From an uncultured Sphingobacteriales bacterium (lineage in GTDB: Bacteria; Bacteroidota; Bacteroidia; Chitinophagales; Chitinophagaceae): 64,000 nt of DNA. Under the pieces are notes generated by a model, which saw only the letters and a list, made by a program, of their open reading frames with translations, ran no database searches and had not been told where the DNA came from. Of the stretch, positions 44,573 through 53,429 are shown piece by piece (within the stretch, counting starts at the first letter, position 1; each line of letters starts with the position of its first letter). Made by a program: the position numbers and the translations under genes. The stretch lies in contig CALKHN010000072.1 in assembly GCA_937991535.1 (NCBI GenBank), positions 41,709-105,708 on the forward strand, in the 5' to 3' direction.

Positions 44573-46051
44573 ATGAACGGAGCCGCATTATCCAACCGCA
44601 TTTTAATGCTCAACACGCTTGCCTTTATGGTATGCTTTGCGGCATGGATGATAAATGGAGTGCTGGTTACTTTTCTTGTAAACAATGGCGTTTTTGATTG
44701 GAGCCCTGTTCAAATAGGTTGGCTATTGGGTATTCCGGTATTGGTAGGTTCTGTATCCAGACTGCCCGTAGGAATACTTACTGATAAATTCGGAGGCAAA
44801 TGGGTAATGGCTGCAATTTTATTCTTTTGTGCCATTCCTATTTTCTTTTTGTCGCAGGCCAATGGTTTTACTTCTTTTCTTTTACTCAGCTTTGGATTTG
44901 GGCTGGCGGGCGCTTCTTTTGCTGCCGGTGTTGCCTACACCTGCCTGTGGTATCCTCAGAAAAAACAAGGAACTGCTTTAGGGATTTTTGGTGCAGGCAA
45001 CATGGGCGCTGCCCTCACAACATTGCTGGCGCCCATTACTCTAACTAAACTAACAAATAATGCCACTGATATTGAAGGCTGGAGAACATTGCCCAAATTA
45101 TATGCTGCGCTTCTTGTGCTGATGGGTATTATTTTTCTTTTGGGCACAAAGCATAAAGTACCTCAAGTATCGAAAACATTACGGCAGCGGTTATCGCCGC
45201 TGAAAGAATCCAGGGTATGGCGGTTTGGGCTCTACTATTTTCTGGTCTTTGGAAGCTTTGTCGCTTTGGCACAATGGCTCATTCCGTATTATGTAAACGT
45301 GTATTCGCTGTCAATAGTTTCGGCAGGATTCATGGCAACTGCATTTAGTTTGCCGGCAGGAATAGTCAGAGCCGCGGGTGGATGGCTTGCCGACAAAGTA
45401 GGTGCACGCATGGTGCTGATCCGGGTACTTGCGATCTGTCTTGTATGCATGATTTTTCTTTTTATTCCACGAATGGAAATCCAGGCGCCGGGACAAGGCG
45501 TCATGGCCAATAAACCGGGTATAGTCAATTCAGTTTCATCAAATGAAATTGTTGTTGGTAAGGATACTTACTTTCTGCAAAGCAAGACGGGAGATTCCTC
45601 AGAAGTAACTATTCGTTTTGGAATTCATCATGACCAGGAAGGATTCCTGTTTCTTCCCACAACCACATTTCACCAGGTTCCTAATGTAAAGAAGGGAGAT
45701 GAAGTGATGAAAGGCGAATTATTGGCCAGAGGTGTTACTAGGATTTATTTCCAGGCTAACAAATGGATATTTTCATCTCTCGTATTTATTATCGGGATCA
45801 TGATGGGTGTTGGCGGTTCAGCGGTTTATAAATATATCTCAGATTATTACTCCGCCAACGTGGGAACTGTTGGAGGAATCGTTGGCGTGTTGGGTGGGCT
45901 GGGCGGATTCTTTGGTCCGATTGTTTTCGGTTATTTACTCAAAGTCACCGGCATCTGGACTTCCTGCTGGATGTTTCTGGCTGCCCTGGCTATTATTTGT
46001 ATTGTACTGGGACGACTGGCCATTAGGGATATTGTTAATAAAAGCAATTGA
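44573..46051 (+). CDS. narK: Nitrate/nitrite transporter of the MFS, NarK type, with an inserted soluble domain
   Basis: A 492-residue transporter (typical NarK 400-470) that brings nitrate in and/or exports nitrite. The two nitrate signature regions are GFGLAGASFAAGVAYTCLWYP (108-128) and GTVGGIVGVLGGLGGFFGP (431-449). Arginine-containing PVGILTDKFGGK (65-76) is the usual MFS A-like motif. Between TM helices about residues 302-396 there is a polar stretch (NKPGIVNSVSSNEIVVGK; NVKKGDEVMKGELLARGV) that looks like a small beta-rich domain with a lipoyl/biotinyl-like KKGDEVMKGELLA turn. It belongs to the nar operon. Confidence 0.92.
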   Translation: MNGAALSNRILMLNTLAFMVCFAAWMINGVLVTFLVNNGVFDWSPVQIGWLLGIPVLVGSVSRLPVGILTDKFGGKWVMAAILFFCAIPIFFLSQANGFTSFLLLSFGFGLAGASFAAGVAYTCLWYPQKKQGTALGIFGAGNMGAALTTLLAPITLTKLTNNATDIEGWRTLPKLYAALLVLMGIIFLLGTKHKVPQVSKTLRQRLSPLKESRVWRFGLYYFLVFGSFVALAQWLIPYYVNVYSLSIVSAGFMATAFSLPAGIVRAAGGWLADKVGARMVLIRVLAICLVCMIFLFIPRMEIQAPGQGVMANKPGIVNSVSSNEIVVGKDTYFLQSKTGDSSEVTIRFGIHHDQEGFLFLPTTTFHQVPNVKKGDEVMKGELLARGVTRIYFQANKWIFSSLVFIIGIMMGVGGSAVYKYISDYYSANVGTVGGIVGVLGGLGGFFGPIVFGYLLKVTGIWTSCWMFLAALAIICIVLGRLAIRDIVNKSN

Positions 46052-46135
46052 TTTTAAAACCGGGAATGCATGAAAAATAAATTTCTAACTGAGTAATAAA
46101 TTTTTGGATTCCGTGCGGAACTTAAGAAATACAAA

Positions 46136-47266
46136 ATGGTCGAATCAAACGATATTGCAAAGATTTCTTCATTACTTAAAGTAATCCTCGAAGATTTTAA
46201 GCAGGGTATAAAAAACCTCTCGCCTGCTTATTTCGCACTGGTGATGGCCACAGGTATTATTTCAACCGGAGCCTTCATTATGGAGATGAAATGGATTGCT
46301 TATATTTTATTTGTTCTCAATAATGTTTTCTATATTATTCTGTGGGCATTAACTATTTTTCGTCTGGTATGGTATCGAAGCAATTTTATAGCCGACTTAA
46401 CCGACCACATGGCCGGAACAGGTTTCTTTACCATCGTTGCAGGCACCTGTGTTTTGGGCATCCAGTATATAGTACTATTTGAAAAATTTCAAATTGCCGC
46501 AGCGTTGCTGATTTTTGGGATTTTGCTGTGGCTTTTTCTGACCTACGCAGTTTTTACCGCACTTACGATCAAACAAAACAAGCCTGCACTGGATAAAGGC
46601 ATTACCGGAGGATGGCTTACCGCCATTGTTGCTACCCAATCCGTTTCAATACTCAGTGCGCTAATTGCATCACACATAAAACAACCCTACCGGGTAGAAG
46701 TAAATTTCTTTGCACTTTCGATGTGGCTCTGGGGTGGTATGTTTTATATCTGGATGATATCCCTGATTTTTTACCGTTATACATTTTTTAAATTTTCACC
46801 CGGTGATTTAGCGCCGCCATACTGGATCAATATGGGCGCCATGGCTATCTCAACGCTTGGCGGTTCGGTACTCATCATTAATGCACCAGATGCACCTTTA
46901 CTTCAATCACTTCTTCCATTCCTGAAAGGGTTCACGGTCTTTTACTGGGCTACCGGCACCTGGTGGATTCCTATGCTTATCATTTTGGCTGTCTGGCGGC
47001 ATGTTTATAAAAGATACCCACTTAAATATGATTCATTGTATTGGGGTGCAGTATTCCCCCAGGGCATGTATGCCGTATGCACATTTAGAATGTCAAAAGC
47101 TTTGAACATTCCCTTTCTGCACTACTTCTATGACACATTTATTTATGTTGCCATTATCGCCTGGACGGCTGCATTTACAGGATTGATACGATTTTTCTTT
47201 ACCGAAATGCAAAATGAGATTGAAAATCACGTATATAAAAAAGACAAAACCGCTATGAAACTATAA
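46136..47266 (+). CDS. TDT/SLAC1-family membrane channel or transporter
   Basis: A 376-residue protein with ten membrane helices of the voltage-dependent anion channel SLAC1/TehA family (NLSPAYFALVMATGIISTG at residues 28-46; TGTWWIPMLIILAVWRH; YDSLYWGAVFPQGMYAVCTFRMS). Family members carry C4-dicarboxylates, tellurite, sulfite or, in plant guard cells, nitrate and chloride. In this location, 84 bases after narK and before the hemerythrin and Moco genes, a nitrate or nitrite exit route is a reasonable inference, but no substrate residue proves it. Confidence 0.8.
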   Translation: MVESNDIAKISSLLKVILEDFKQGIKNLSPAYFALVMATGIISTGAFIMEMKWIAYILFVLNNVFYIILWALTIFRLVWYRSNFIADLTDHMAGTGFFTIVAGTCVLGIQYIVLFEKFQIAAALLIFGILLWLFLTYAVFTALTIKQNKPALDKGITGGWLTAIVATQSVSILSALIASHIKQPYRVEVNFFALSMWLWGGMFYIWMISLIFYRYTFFKFSPGDLAPPYWINMGAMAISTLGGSVLIINAPDAPLLQSLLPFLKGFTVFYWATGTWWIPMLIILAVWRHVYKRYPLKYDSLYWGAVFPQGMYAVCTFRMSKALNIPFLHYFYDTFIYVAIIAWTAAFTGLIRFFFTEMQNEIENHVYKKDKTAMKL

Positions 47267-47336
47267 CTAAAACAAAACCTTTAAAAGGGTTTACTTCGCT
47301 AAAAAGGCATCTGTAGCCGCAATAAAACTTAAAATC

Positions 47337-48047
47337 ATGAATAATATTTTTGAAAAAATCAACAGCAAAAAAGATGATTATATAAAAAGATTTGCAGAAA
47401 AAGATTCCGGTGATGATCCTGTTTATTCACCTATGGCCCCACCCGATGCGTATAACCCGCCAGCGATAGACCCGGCACCTTATGATCAATTGCATCCTTC
47501 CCTGCAACTCCTTATGGATGAGCACAAAAATACAATGACTAAACTGGATGAATTTGAAAACACATTGCTGGAAATCAGAAAAGAAGGCATCAGCAAAGAA
47601 CGAAGCGGCAGGCTTGGTTCTTTTTTTGAATTCCTTGATGACAACATTGTGCTACACAACCTGAAAGAAGAAAAAGTTATATTTCCTCTTATACACGAAC
47701 GCATGATTGACAATGGCGAGCACAGCGTCGGTCCAGTACCTGAAACGGCAGTGGACATGCTGGAACATGACCATATCAAAACGATGGAATTGGCCACACT
47801 TACTTTCAGCCTGATGGGTATTTCTTCGCGTATTAAAGACCCTGTTTCAAATGCGCTGCTGATAGATGCCGCAATTGAACAGGGACTTGCACTGGCAGAG
47901 TTGCTTCGCCTGCATATTTTCAGGGAAGACAATATAGTATTTCCCCTGGCACATAAATATCTTACGGAAAGTGATTTTGATACAATCAGAAAAAAATTAA
48001 AAAAATACTTTTCGGTTGAGCTGCCCATAAAACAGTCACCGGCATAA
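47337..48047 (+). CDS. Hemerythrin-like (HHE) domain protein
   Basis: A 236-residue cytoplasmic protein with a hemerythrin four-helix bundle that holds a di-iron site. Candidate ligands: H in LLMDEHKNT, H and E in VLHNLKEEKVIFPLIHE, H in MLEHDHIKT, and H and E in HIFREDNIVFPLAHKY. About 60 N-terminal residues are polar and Pro-rich (PVYSPMAPPDAYNPP). Related proteins (Ric, ScdA) repair iron-sulfur clusters after nitric oxide stress. In this cluster it may protect NarGHI from nitrite/NO damage; that is inference. Confidence 0.85.
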   Translation: MNNIFEKINSKKDDYIKRFAEKDSGDDPVYSPMAPPDAYNPPAIDPAPYDQLHPSLQLLMDEHKNTMTKLDEFENTLLEIRKEGISKERSGRLGSFFEFLDDNIVLHNLKEEKVIFPLIHERMIDNGEHSVGPVPETAVDMLEHDHIKTMELATLTFSLMGISSRIKDPVSNALLIDAAIEQGLALAELLRLHIFREDNIVFPLAHKYLTESDFDTIRKKLKKYFSVELPIKQSPA

Positions 48048-48058
48048 AATAAATCAAA

Positions 48059-49042
48059 ATGCTTACAGATCGGTTTAACCGGATACACGATTATCTGCGT
48101 ATTTCCCTAACAGATAAATGCAACCTGCGCTGCAGCTATTGCAACCCGCCTGACCTTCTTAAAGATCACTTTAAAGGATTGCGGCGTATGACTGCGCAGG
48201 AAATTGATCAGATCGTTTGTGCCTTTGTAAAAGAGGGTGTAAAAAAAATTCGTCTCACAGGCGGTGAACCTCTGGTAAGAAAAGATACCCCCGAAATCAT
48301 AGAACGCCTATCCAAATATCCGGTGGAAGTGGCTATCAGCACAAATGGTGTACTGCTTCATAACTATGTGGATATTTTTACCAAGGCTGGAATCCGGTCA
48401 ATAAATGTCAGCCTTGATTCTCTGAAAAGGGAGAAATTTTTCGCTATCACGAAACGTGATGAGTTCAATCTTATCCTGAACAATATTTATCTTTTGCTCC
48501 AAAATGATTTTCGTGTAAAGATCAATGTGGTTGTTATGAAAGGCGTAAACGATGATGAACTGAATGATTTTGTAAGCTTGACCAAGCACCTGCCGCTTCA
48601 TGTGCGTTTCATTGAATTTATGCCGTTTTCAGGAAATGCATGGAGCCGTGAAAAAGTTTTTTCTTACCAGGAAATGCTGCATCATATTTCCACCAAATAT
48701 CAATTCATGAAGTTGGAGGATTCACAGCACGACACCGATAAGAAATATCTTGTGCCGGGCCATGAAGGCGCCTTCGCGATCATCAGTACCATGACCCAGC
48801 CCTTTTGCGGCAGATGCAACCGCATGCGTTTGACCGCGGATGGAAAAATGAAAAACTGCCTCTTCTCAAAAACTGAAATGGATATCCTGAGTGCATTAAG
48901 AAAAGGAAATGATATCATACCGTTAATAAAACAATGCGTATGGATGAAAGAAGAAAAACTCGGAGGTCAAATTAAAACAATGTATGGGGAATTGGACACT
49001 ACAAAAATCAATAACCGCAGTATGATTCACATCGGTGGTTGA
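48059..49042 (+). CDS. moaA: GTP 3',8-cyclase (molybdenum cofactor step 1)
   Basis: A 327-residue radical SAM enzyme converting GTP to 3',8-cyclo-GTP in Moco synthesis. N-terminal radical SAM cysteines in DKCNLRCSYCNPP; the C-terminal second iron-sulfur cluster is in PFCGRCNRMRLTADGKMKNC. The protein ends GG (MIHIGG), the essential double-glycine tail. Nothing missing. It is 11 bases after the hemerythrin gene, coupling Moco supply to nitrate reductase. Confidence 0.96.
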   Translation: MLTDRFNRIHDYLRISLTDKCNLRCSYCNPPDLLKDHFKGLRRMTAQEIDQIVCAFVKEGVKKIRLTGGEPLVRKDTPEIIERLSKYPVEVAISTNGVLLHNYVDIFTKAGIRSINVSLDSLKREKFFAITKRDEFNLILNNIYLLLQNDFRVKINVVVMKGVNDDELNDFVSLTKHLPLHVRFIEFMPFSGNAWSREKVFSYQEMLHHISTKYQFMKLEDSQHDTDKKYLVPGHEGAFAIISTMTQPFCGRCNRMRLTADGKMKNCLFSKTEMDILSALRKGNDIIPLIKQCVWMKEEKLGGQIKTMYGELDTTKINNRSMIHIGG

Positions 49043-49087
49043 GTAAAAGAAATCCATATGCGTATCTTGCTTAAAAAATAAGAGAAT

Positions 49088-50263
49088 ATGATTACTGTAT
49101 CCGAAGCAAAGGACCTAATTTCTGAAAACTGTGTTCCGGAAAGAGTAGAGAACAGGCTATTGTCAGAGTCTCAGGGTTATATCCTGGCAAAGCCTGTTTA
49201 TTCTCCGGTGGATACACCGCCATTTCATCAATCAGCAATGGATGGATATGCATTTTCTTATGAAAGCTGGGATGGCAAAAGCATGCTGGAAGTATGTGGT
49301 GAAATTCAGGCAGGAAGTAATGTCCCTATTGAGGTAAAATCATTTGAAGCTGCCCGCATTTTTACAGGCGCCGCCTTGCCTGATGGCGCCGATACGGTTG
49401 TAATGCAGGAGCACGTTGTGAAAAATAAAAAAACAATTCGCATAGAGAATGTGCAGCTTACTAAGGGTGCTAATGTCCGGCTTTGTGGTTCTCAAACAAA
49501 AAAGGGTGAGCTTGCATTAAAAAAAGGGCAACTGCTCACTGCACCGGCGATATCTTTCCTTGCAGGTATTGGTATTGAAAGAGTCAACCTCTTTTCCAAA
49601 CCCGTCATCAGCATTATTGTTACCGGTAAGGAACTTAAACAACCAGGCAGCGAAATAACAGAAGGGAAAGTTTACGAGTCTAATTCTTTTGGACTTTCTG
49701 CCGGTTTACATGCACTGGATATCGCGCCAGCTTCTGTTGAAATCGTTGATGATGCAGAAGAAGATATTATCAAAGCGATCACAAGACAATCAACAAGTGA
49801 TATCCTTATTCTGACCGGTGGTGTCTCCGTGGGCGATTATGACCTGGTATTACCTGCCCTTAGAAAATGTGGCGTGGAAAATATTTTTCATAAAGTAAAA
49901 CAAAAACCCGGAAAGCCCTTTTATTTTGGCAAACTCGACCAGCGTCTTGTATTCGGGCTGCCGGGGAACCCCGCATCTGTGCTCACCTGCTTTTATGAAT
50001 ACATAGTTCCCGCTATAAGCAGCTTTACAAAAAAACAATATTTTAAAAAAATAAACATGCCTTTGGCAGATGATTATAAAAAGAAAGCAGGCCTTACCCA
50101 TTTTCTGAAAGGGAAAACTAATGAAGGGAAGGTTAGGATATTGAATAACCAGGCGAGTTACCTGATGAATTCATTCGCCATTGCTGATTGTATCATCGAA
50201 CTGGAAGAAGAAAAAGAACAATTTATAAAAGGTGAAATGGTAAACGTTCTGATGATCGTTTGA
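49088..50263 (+). CDS. moeA: Molybdopterin molybdenumtransferase
   Basis: A 391-residue enzyme that inserts molybdate into the adenylylated dithiolene. Marks: FHQSAMDGYAF, IFTGAALPDGADTVVMQEH, SIIVTGKELKQPG, LTGGVSVGDYDLVLPALRKCG and FGLPGNPASVLTCFYEYIVP, all standard MoeA motifs. Length standard. It follows moaA by 45 bases and continues the Moco operon. Confidence 0.95.
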   Translation: MITVSEAKDLISENCVPERVENRLLSESQGYILAKPVYSPVDTPPFHQSAMDGYAFSYESWDGKSMLEVCGEIQAGSNVPIEVKSFEAARIFTGAALPDGADTVVMQEHVVKNKKTIRIENVQLTKGANVRLCGSQTKKGELALKKGQLLTAPAISFLAGIGIERVNLFSKPVISIIVTGKELKQPGSEITEGKVYESNSFGLSAGLHALDIAPASVEIVDDAEEDIIKAITRQSTSDILILTGGVSVGDYDLVLPALRKCGVENIFHKVKQKPGKPFYFGKLDQRLVFGLPGNPASVLTCFYEYIVPAISSFTKKQYFKKINMPLADDYKKKAGLTHFLKGKTNEGKVRILNNQASYLMNSFAIADCIIELEEEKEQFIKGEMVNVLMIV

Positions 50264-50302
50264 ACAGGAAAAATCAAAAGAGGAATGTAATCACGATCAA
50301 CA

Positions 50303-51034
50303 ATGCTCATAGAAATTATATTTTATTTCCTGCTGTTTTTGGTAGCCTTTCTCTATTCTTCTGTAGGACATGGCGGCGCCAGCGGTTATCTGGCTTTGAT
50401 GACGTTTTTTTCTTTTGCACCCGAAACCATGCGACCAACGGCTTTGATGCTGAATATTTTTGTTTCACTTATTGCGTTCATACAATACTACAGGAGCGGT
50501 CACTTTCGCTGGCAACTGTTCTGGCCATTTGCAATTGCATCCATCCCGGCCGCTTTTATCGGCGGATTAATTGTTGTTGATGCAACAATATATAAACCAA
50601 TACTGGGAGCTCTTCTTCTTTTTCCGGTGGTGAGACTTGCCGGAGTAAAATTTAATACCGAAAAAACCCGGAAAGAACAAACCCTGTTTGCTTCATTGCT
50701 CATAGGCGCTACCATAGGTTTTTTTTCAGGCATGATTGGTATTGGCGGCGGTATTATTTTAAGTCCTGTAATATTATTATTGCATTGGGCAAATATGAAA
50801 CAAACCGCTGCGGTATCTGCCTTATTCATTCTTGCGAATTCTTTTGCCGGTTTAGCAGGTCTATTCACAAAGGGTTTTGATTTTAGAACTGAAATGGTGT
50901 GGATGATTGTGATCGCCTTTTCCGGCGGGCTTGCAGGCTCATATCTCGGTTCAAAAAAATTGAATACTACTTTTCTGAAGAAATTGTTAGCAATGGTGCT
51001 GTTGATGGCCTCCATTAAATTATTATTTGCCTGA
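50303..51034 (+). CDS. TauE/SafE-family sulfite exporter-like membrane protein
   Basis: A 243-residue protein with about eight transmembrane helices. Typical starts and repeats are FLYSSVGHGGASGYLALM and SGMIGIGGGIILSPVILL, the two halves of the TauE/SafE fold. Members export sulfur-containing anions such as sulfite or sulfoacetate. Presence inside the Moco cluster may reflect sulfur or oxyanion handling during cofactor synthesis; this is inference. 39 bases after moeA. Confidence 0.85.
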   Translation: MLIEIIFYFLLFLVAFLYSSVGHGGASGYLALMTFFSFAPETMRPTALMLNIFVSLIAFIQYYRSGHFRWQLFWPFAIASIPAAFIGGLIVVDATIYKPILGALLLFPVVRLAGVKFNTEKTRKEQTLFASLLIGATIGFFSGMIGIGGGIILSPVILLLHWANMKQTAAVSALFILANSFAGLAGLFTKGFDFRTEMVWMIVIAFSGGLAGSYLGSKKLNTTFLKKLLAMVLLMASIKLLFA

Positions 51035-51215
51035 GTATTCAAAACCAATCATTAATCCCAACATATCATTGTAATGAGCCCACTACTTTTATCCGGCAGA
51101 TTACTATCCATGATTTTATAAATATTTAAAAATATCCTGTTTTTCAGGGATGGTTTTGGATTTCATTAAAGTTCATTTTTATAGCGTCATTTTAAACCGG
51201 ATAAAAATATTTATC

Positions 51216-53072
51216 ATGAACAAAATAATTTTTTCCCTGTGTTTTTATATTTCTGTGACGACAGTTGCTGCCCAGGAAATCCCACGCAGCGAAATTGAAG
51301 ATAGCGTACTTGGCTGGATGAAAGTTTATCATTTTAAGGGTGTTAAGGAGCCTCTAAAAGTAGATGCTAAAGTTTATTCTGCCGCCCAGTTGTCTGTTGC
51401 CGATTCATTGGCAAACTGGGTCCAGGCCAGTTATACTCCAAAGGGTGGATTGGGGGATGTTAAAAGGGCTGTTTTAGAAAAAACAGGATTGTATAATCAG
51501 AATACAGCGGCTCTGCCACAGAGTTACGGCGCTTATGCCAAAACTTATTTCTTTCTGAAATATAATAATAGCCACAAACTGGTACCGGCAAATAATCTTG
51601 GGGTAACATGGGGTATCATGGCCAATGCAGTGCCGTCGGGCTGGGAAATCAATGACATTAGCAGCCCGTCACAATATTATTTTACGTTGCCTTCATTTGA
51701 GATAACCACAGGAGAACCAGCAGTAAAAAAGCAGCATGATCTCACAAAAATTACCAATCTGAAACCGTACATAAGCTTTTGGGTGAAGAATGTAGAATCG
51801 GGTGGAGGAACAGATTATGTATTACTATGCAAAGACAATAAATCGCCCTATTTAAAACTGTCCAAAGGAGCGTATCTTCAGGTTCTGGAAACTGCATTGC
51901 CGGTTATTTATCAAACTGAAAAGAAAAAGATCATTGAGAAAGAGCAGGGCAACCAAAAGAACATAAATTATTTTATAGGGTATTTAAACGAGAAAAATGA
52001 AAAACGAATTGCTAATTTAAAACTCATCAGGGAGAAATATAAAGGCCGTCTTGGAGAACCTGCACTCGTAAGCGCCCAACCTTCTATTAATGATTTAGAA
52101 AATGGGAATGATATATTTAGCAATGGCTATTTGTCAGACCCGGAATCAACATCGGGAAGAGTACCTGTTTATACAATTGATCCTGCGATGGCTGCGCTTT
52201 GTAAAACAGATAAACCACAATGGATACTCATTAGCTGGTGGTGGGCTGCCAATGACCCTGCAGAAAAATACCTGCATGAGTCTATCATCAACAATTTTAA
52301 TTTCGATTACGTTTATAATTTTTTCTTTAACCCGGAAAAAGTAAAAGGTCAGCAATATAAGCCTCTTCGTTCTCCTTTATTCAAAGAAACAGTCACGGTT
52401 ACCGAGGCGTCAGAAGCCAGCAATAAAAATACAGCAGATCCGAATATATTTTTCTTTGAAGACTTTTCTACCACCCTCCCTGGTAAAACTCCCATCGGCT
52501 GGAAATCAAAATTAAATAGCGATGGCAAGAACTGCGTTGTTGCTTCACTTGATGGAGAACCAGGAAACTGGGTTGAAATAAAAGGCAACGAAGCATTAAC
52601 TCCAATTCAAATTAAAAAACCATTTCCGCAAAACTTTATATTGAGTTATGACCTGGTAGCTCCCAAAGATTTTACCTGGGGAGGCAAAGGTTTGGCATTT
52701 CAATTATCAAAAGAAACATTACCCGGGAATGCCGAATCTTTCCTGAATCTCAGAATAGGTCCCGGATCTGGCGGCGCCAATGGATCGGCTGTTGTTGAAA
52801 CAAAATTTACCTCGCCACCAGGATATTTAACCGGTACCAAATGGGAAGCAGCACCAGGGTTTTCCAATAACAAAAAAAATAACAGGATTACGGTAACCAT
52901 TAAAAAAACAGACGAAACACTACAGATATTTATTGATAAGAATAAAATAGCTGATTATCCAAAAGCAATTCCGGCAGCACTTCTATTTAATGCAATTTCA
53001 TTTACACATAGCCGCAGTGATGCTGAAACCGAGAAATATTATATCAGCAATATTAAGATTAGAAAAGATTAA
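51216..53072 (+). CDS. Unknown secreted protein inside the Moco cluster
   Basis: The frame is open from 51150, but the real start is ATG 51216 (MNKIIFSLCFYIS), giving a signal peptide to about residue 20 (TTVAAQ) and 618 residues. No family recognised. Visible: a helical N-terminal part, a possible coiled stretch rich in Lys/Glu near 240-290, then a C-terminal beta-rich region from about 430 (FFFEDFSTTLPGKTPIGW, NFILSYDLVAPKDF, SFTHSRSDAETEKYYISNIK). That region is reminiscent of a concanavalin/LamG-like laminin fold. It sits between the TauE-like gene and moaD with larger gaps (181 and 113 bases), so it may be an independent unit. Confidence 0.7.
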   Translation: MNKIIFSLCFYISVTTVAAQEIPRSEIEDSVLGWMKVYHFKGVKEPLKVDAKVYSAAQLSVADSLANWVQASYTPKGGLGDVKRAVLEKTGLYNQNTAALPQSYGAYAKTYFFLKYNNSHKLVPANNLGVTWGIMANAVPSGWEINDISSPSQYYFTLPSFEITTGEPAVKKQHDLTKITNLKPYISFWVKNVESGGGTDYVLLCKDNKSPYLKLSKGAYLQVLETALPVIYQTEKKKIIEKEQGNQKNINYFIGYLNEKNEKRIANLKLIREKYKGRLGEPALVSAQPSINDLENGNDIFSNGYLSDPESTSGRVPVYTIDPAMAALCKTDKPQWILISWWWAANDPAEKYLHESIINNFNFDYVYNFFFNPEKVKGQQYKPLRSPLFKETVTVTEASEASNKNTADPNIFFFEDFSTTLPGKTPIGWKSKLNSDGKNCVVASLDGEPGNWVEIKGNEALTPIQIKKPFPQNFILSYDLVAPKDFTWGGKGLAFQLSKETLPGNAESFLNLRIGPGSGGANGSAVVETKFTSPPGYLTGTKWEAAPGFSNNKKNNRITVTIKKTDETLQIFIDKNKIADYPKAIPAALLFNAISFTHSRSDAETEKYYISNIKIRKD

Positions 53073-53185
53073 TTTTTATAGATTTGTTGAAAACAAATAT
53101 TGATTGCAACGAATTGTTTACTGCTCCCCTGCTTTTAAACATCAACCACAAAATGAATTTAAAAAAGCTTTAAAGCAATTGTAAC

Positions 53186-53419
53186 ATGGAAATTAATTTA
53201 CTTTCATTCGGACAGGTTGCCGACATCATTGGAAAGGATCCCATGAAACTCGCTGATGTAAAAAATACAAGTGAATTGAACAGGTATCTCGCCAAAAATT
53301 GGCCGATGCTACGATCCATAAAATACTCCATTGCTGTTAATAAAAAAATCATTCATGAAGATACCCTGCTGCAGCACGAAGATACGGTAGCAATACTACC
53401 ACCATTTTCAGGAGGATAA
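53186..53419 (+). CDS. moaD: Molybdopterin synthase small subunit
   Basis: A 77-residue ubiquitin-like sulfur carrier ending GG (PPFSGG), which becomes the thiocarboxylate used by molybdopterin synthase. Start MEINLLSFGQVADIIG. Below 80 residues as usual. It is followed by moeB after 10 bases. A TAGATTTG box (53079-53086) about 100 bases upstream could be its promoter. Confidence 0.92.
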   Translation: MEINLLSFGQVADIIGKDPMKLADVKNTSELNRYLAKNWPMLRSIKYSIAVNKKIIHEDTLLQHEDTVAILPPFSGG

Positions 53420-53429
53420 ATAAAGAAAA

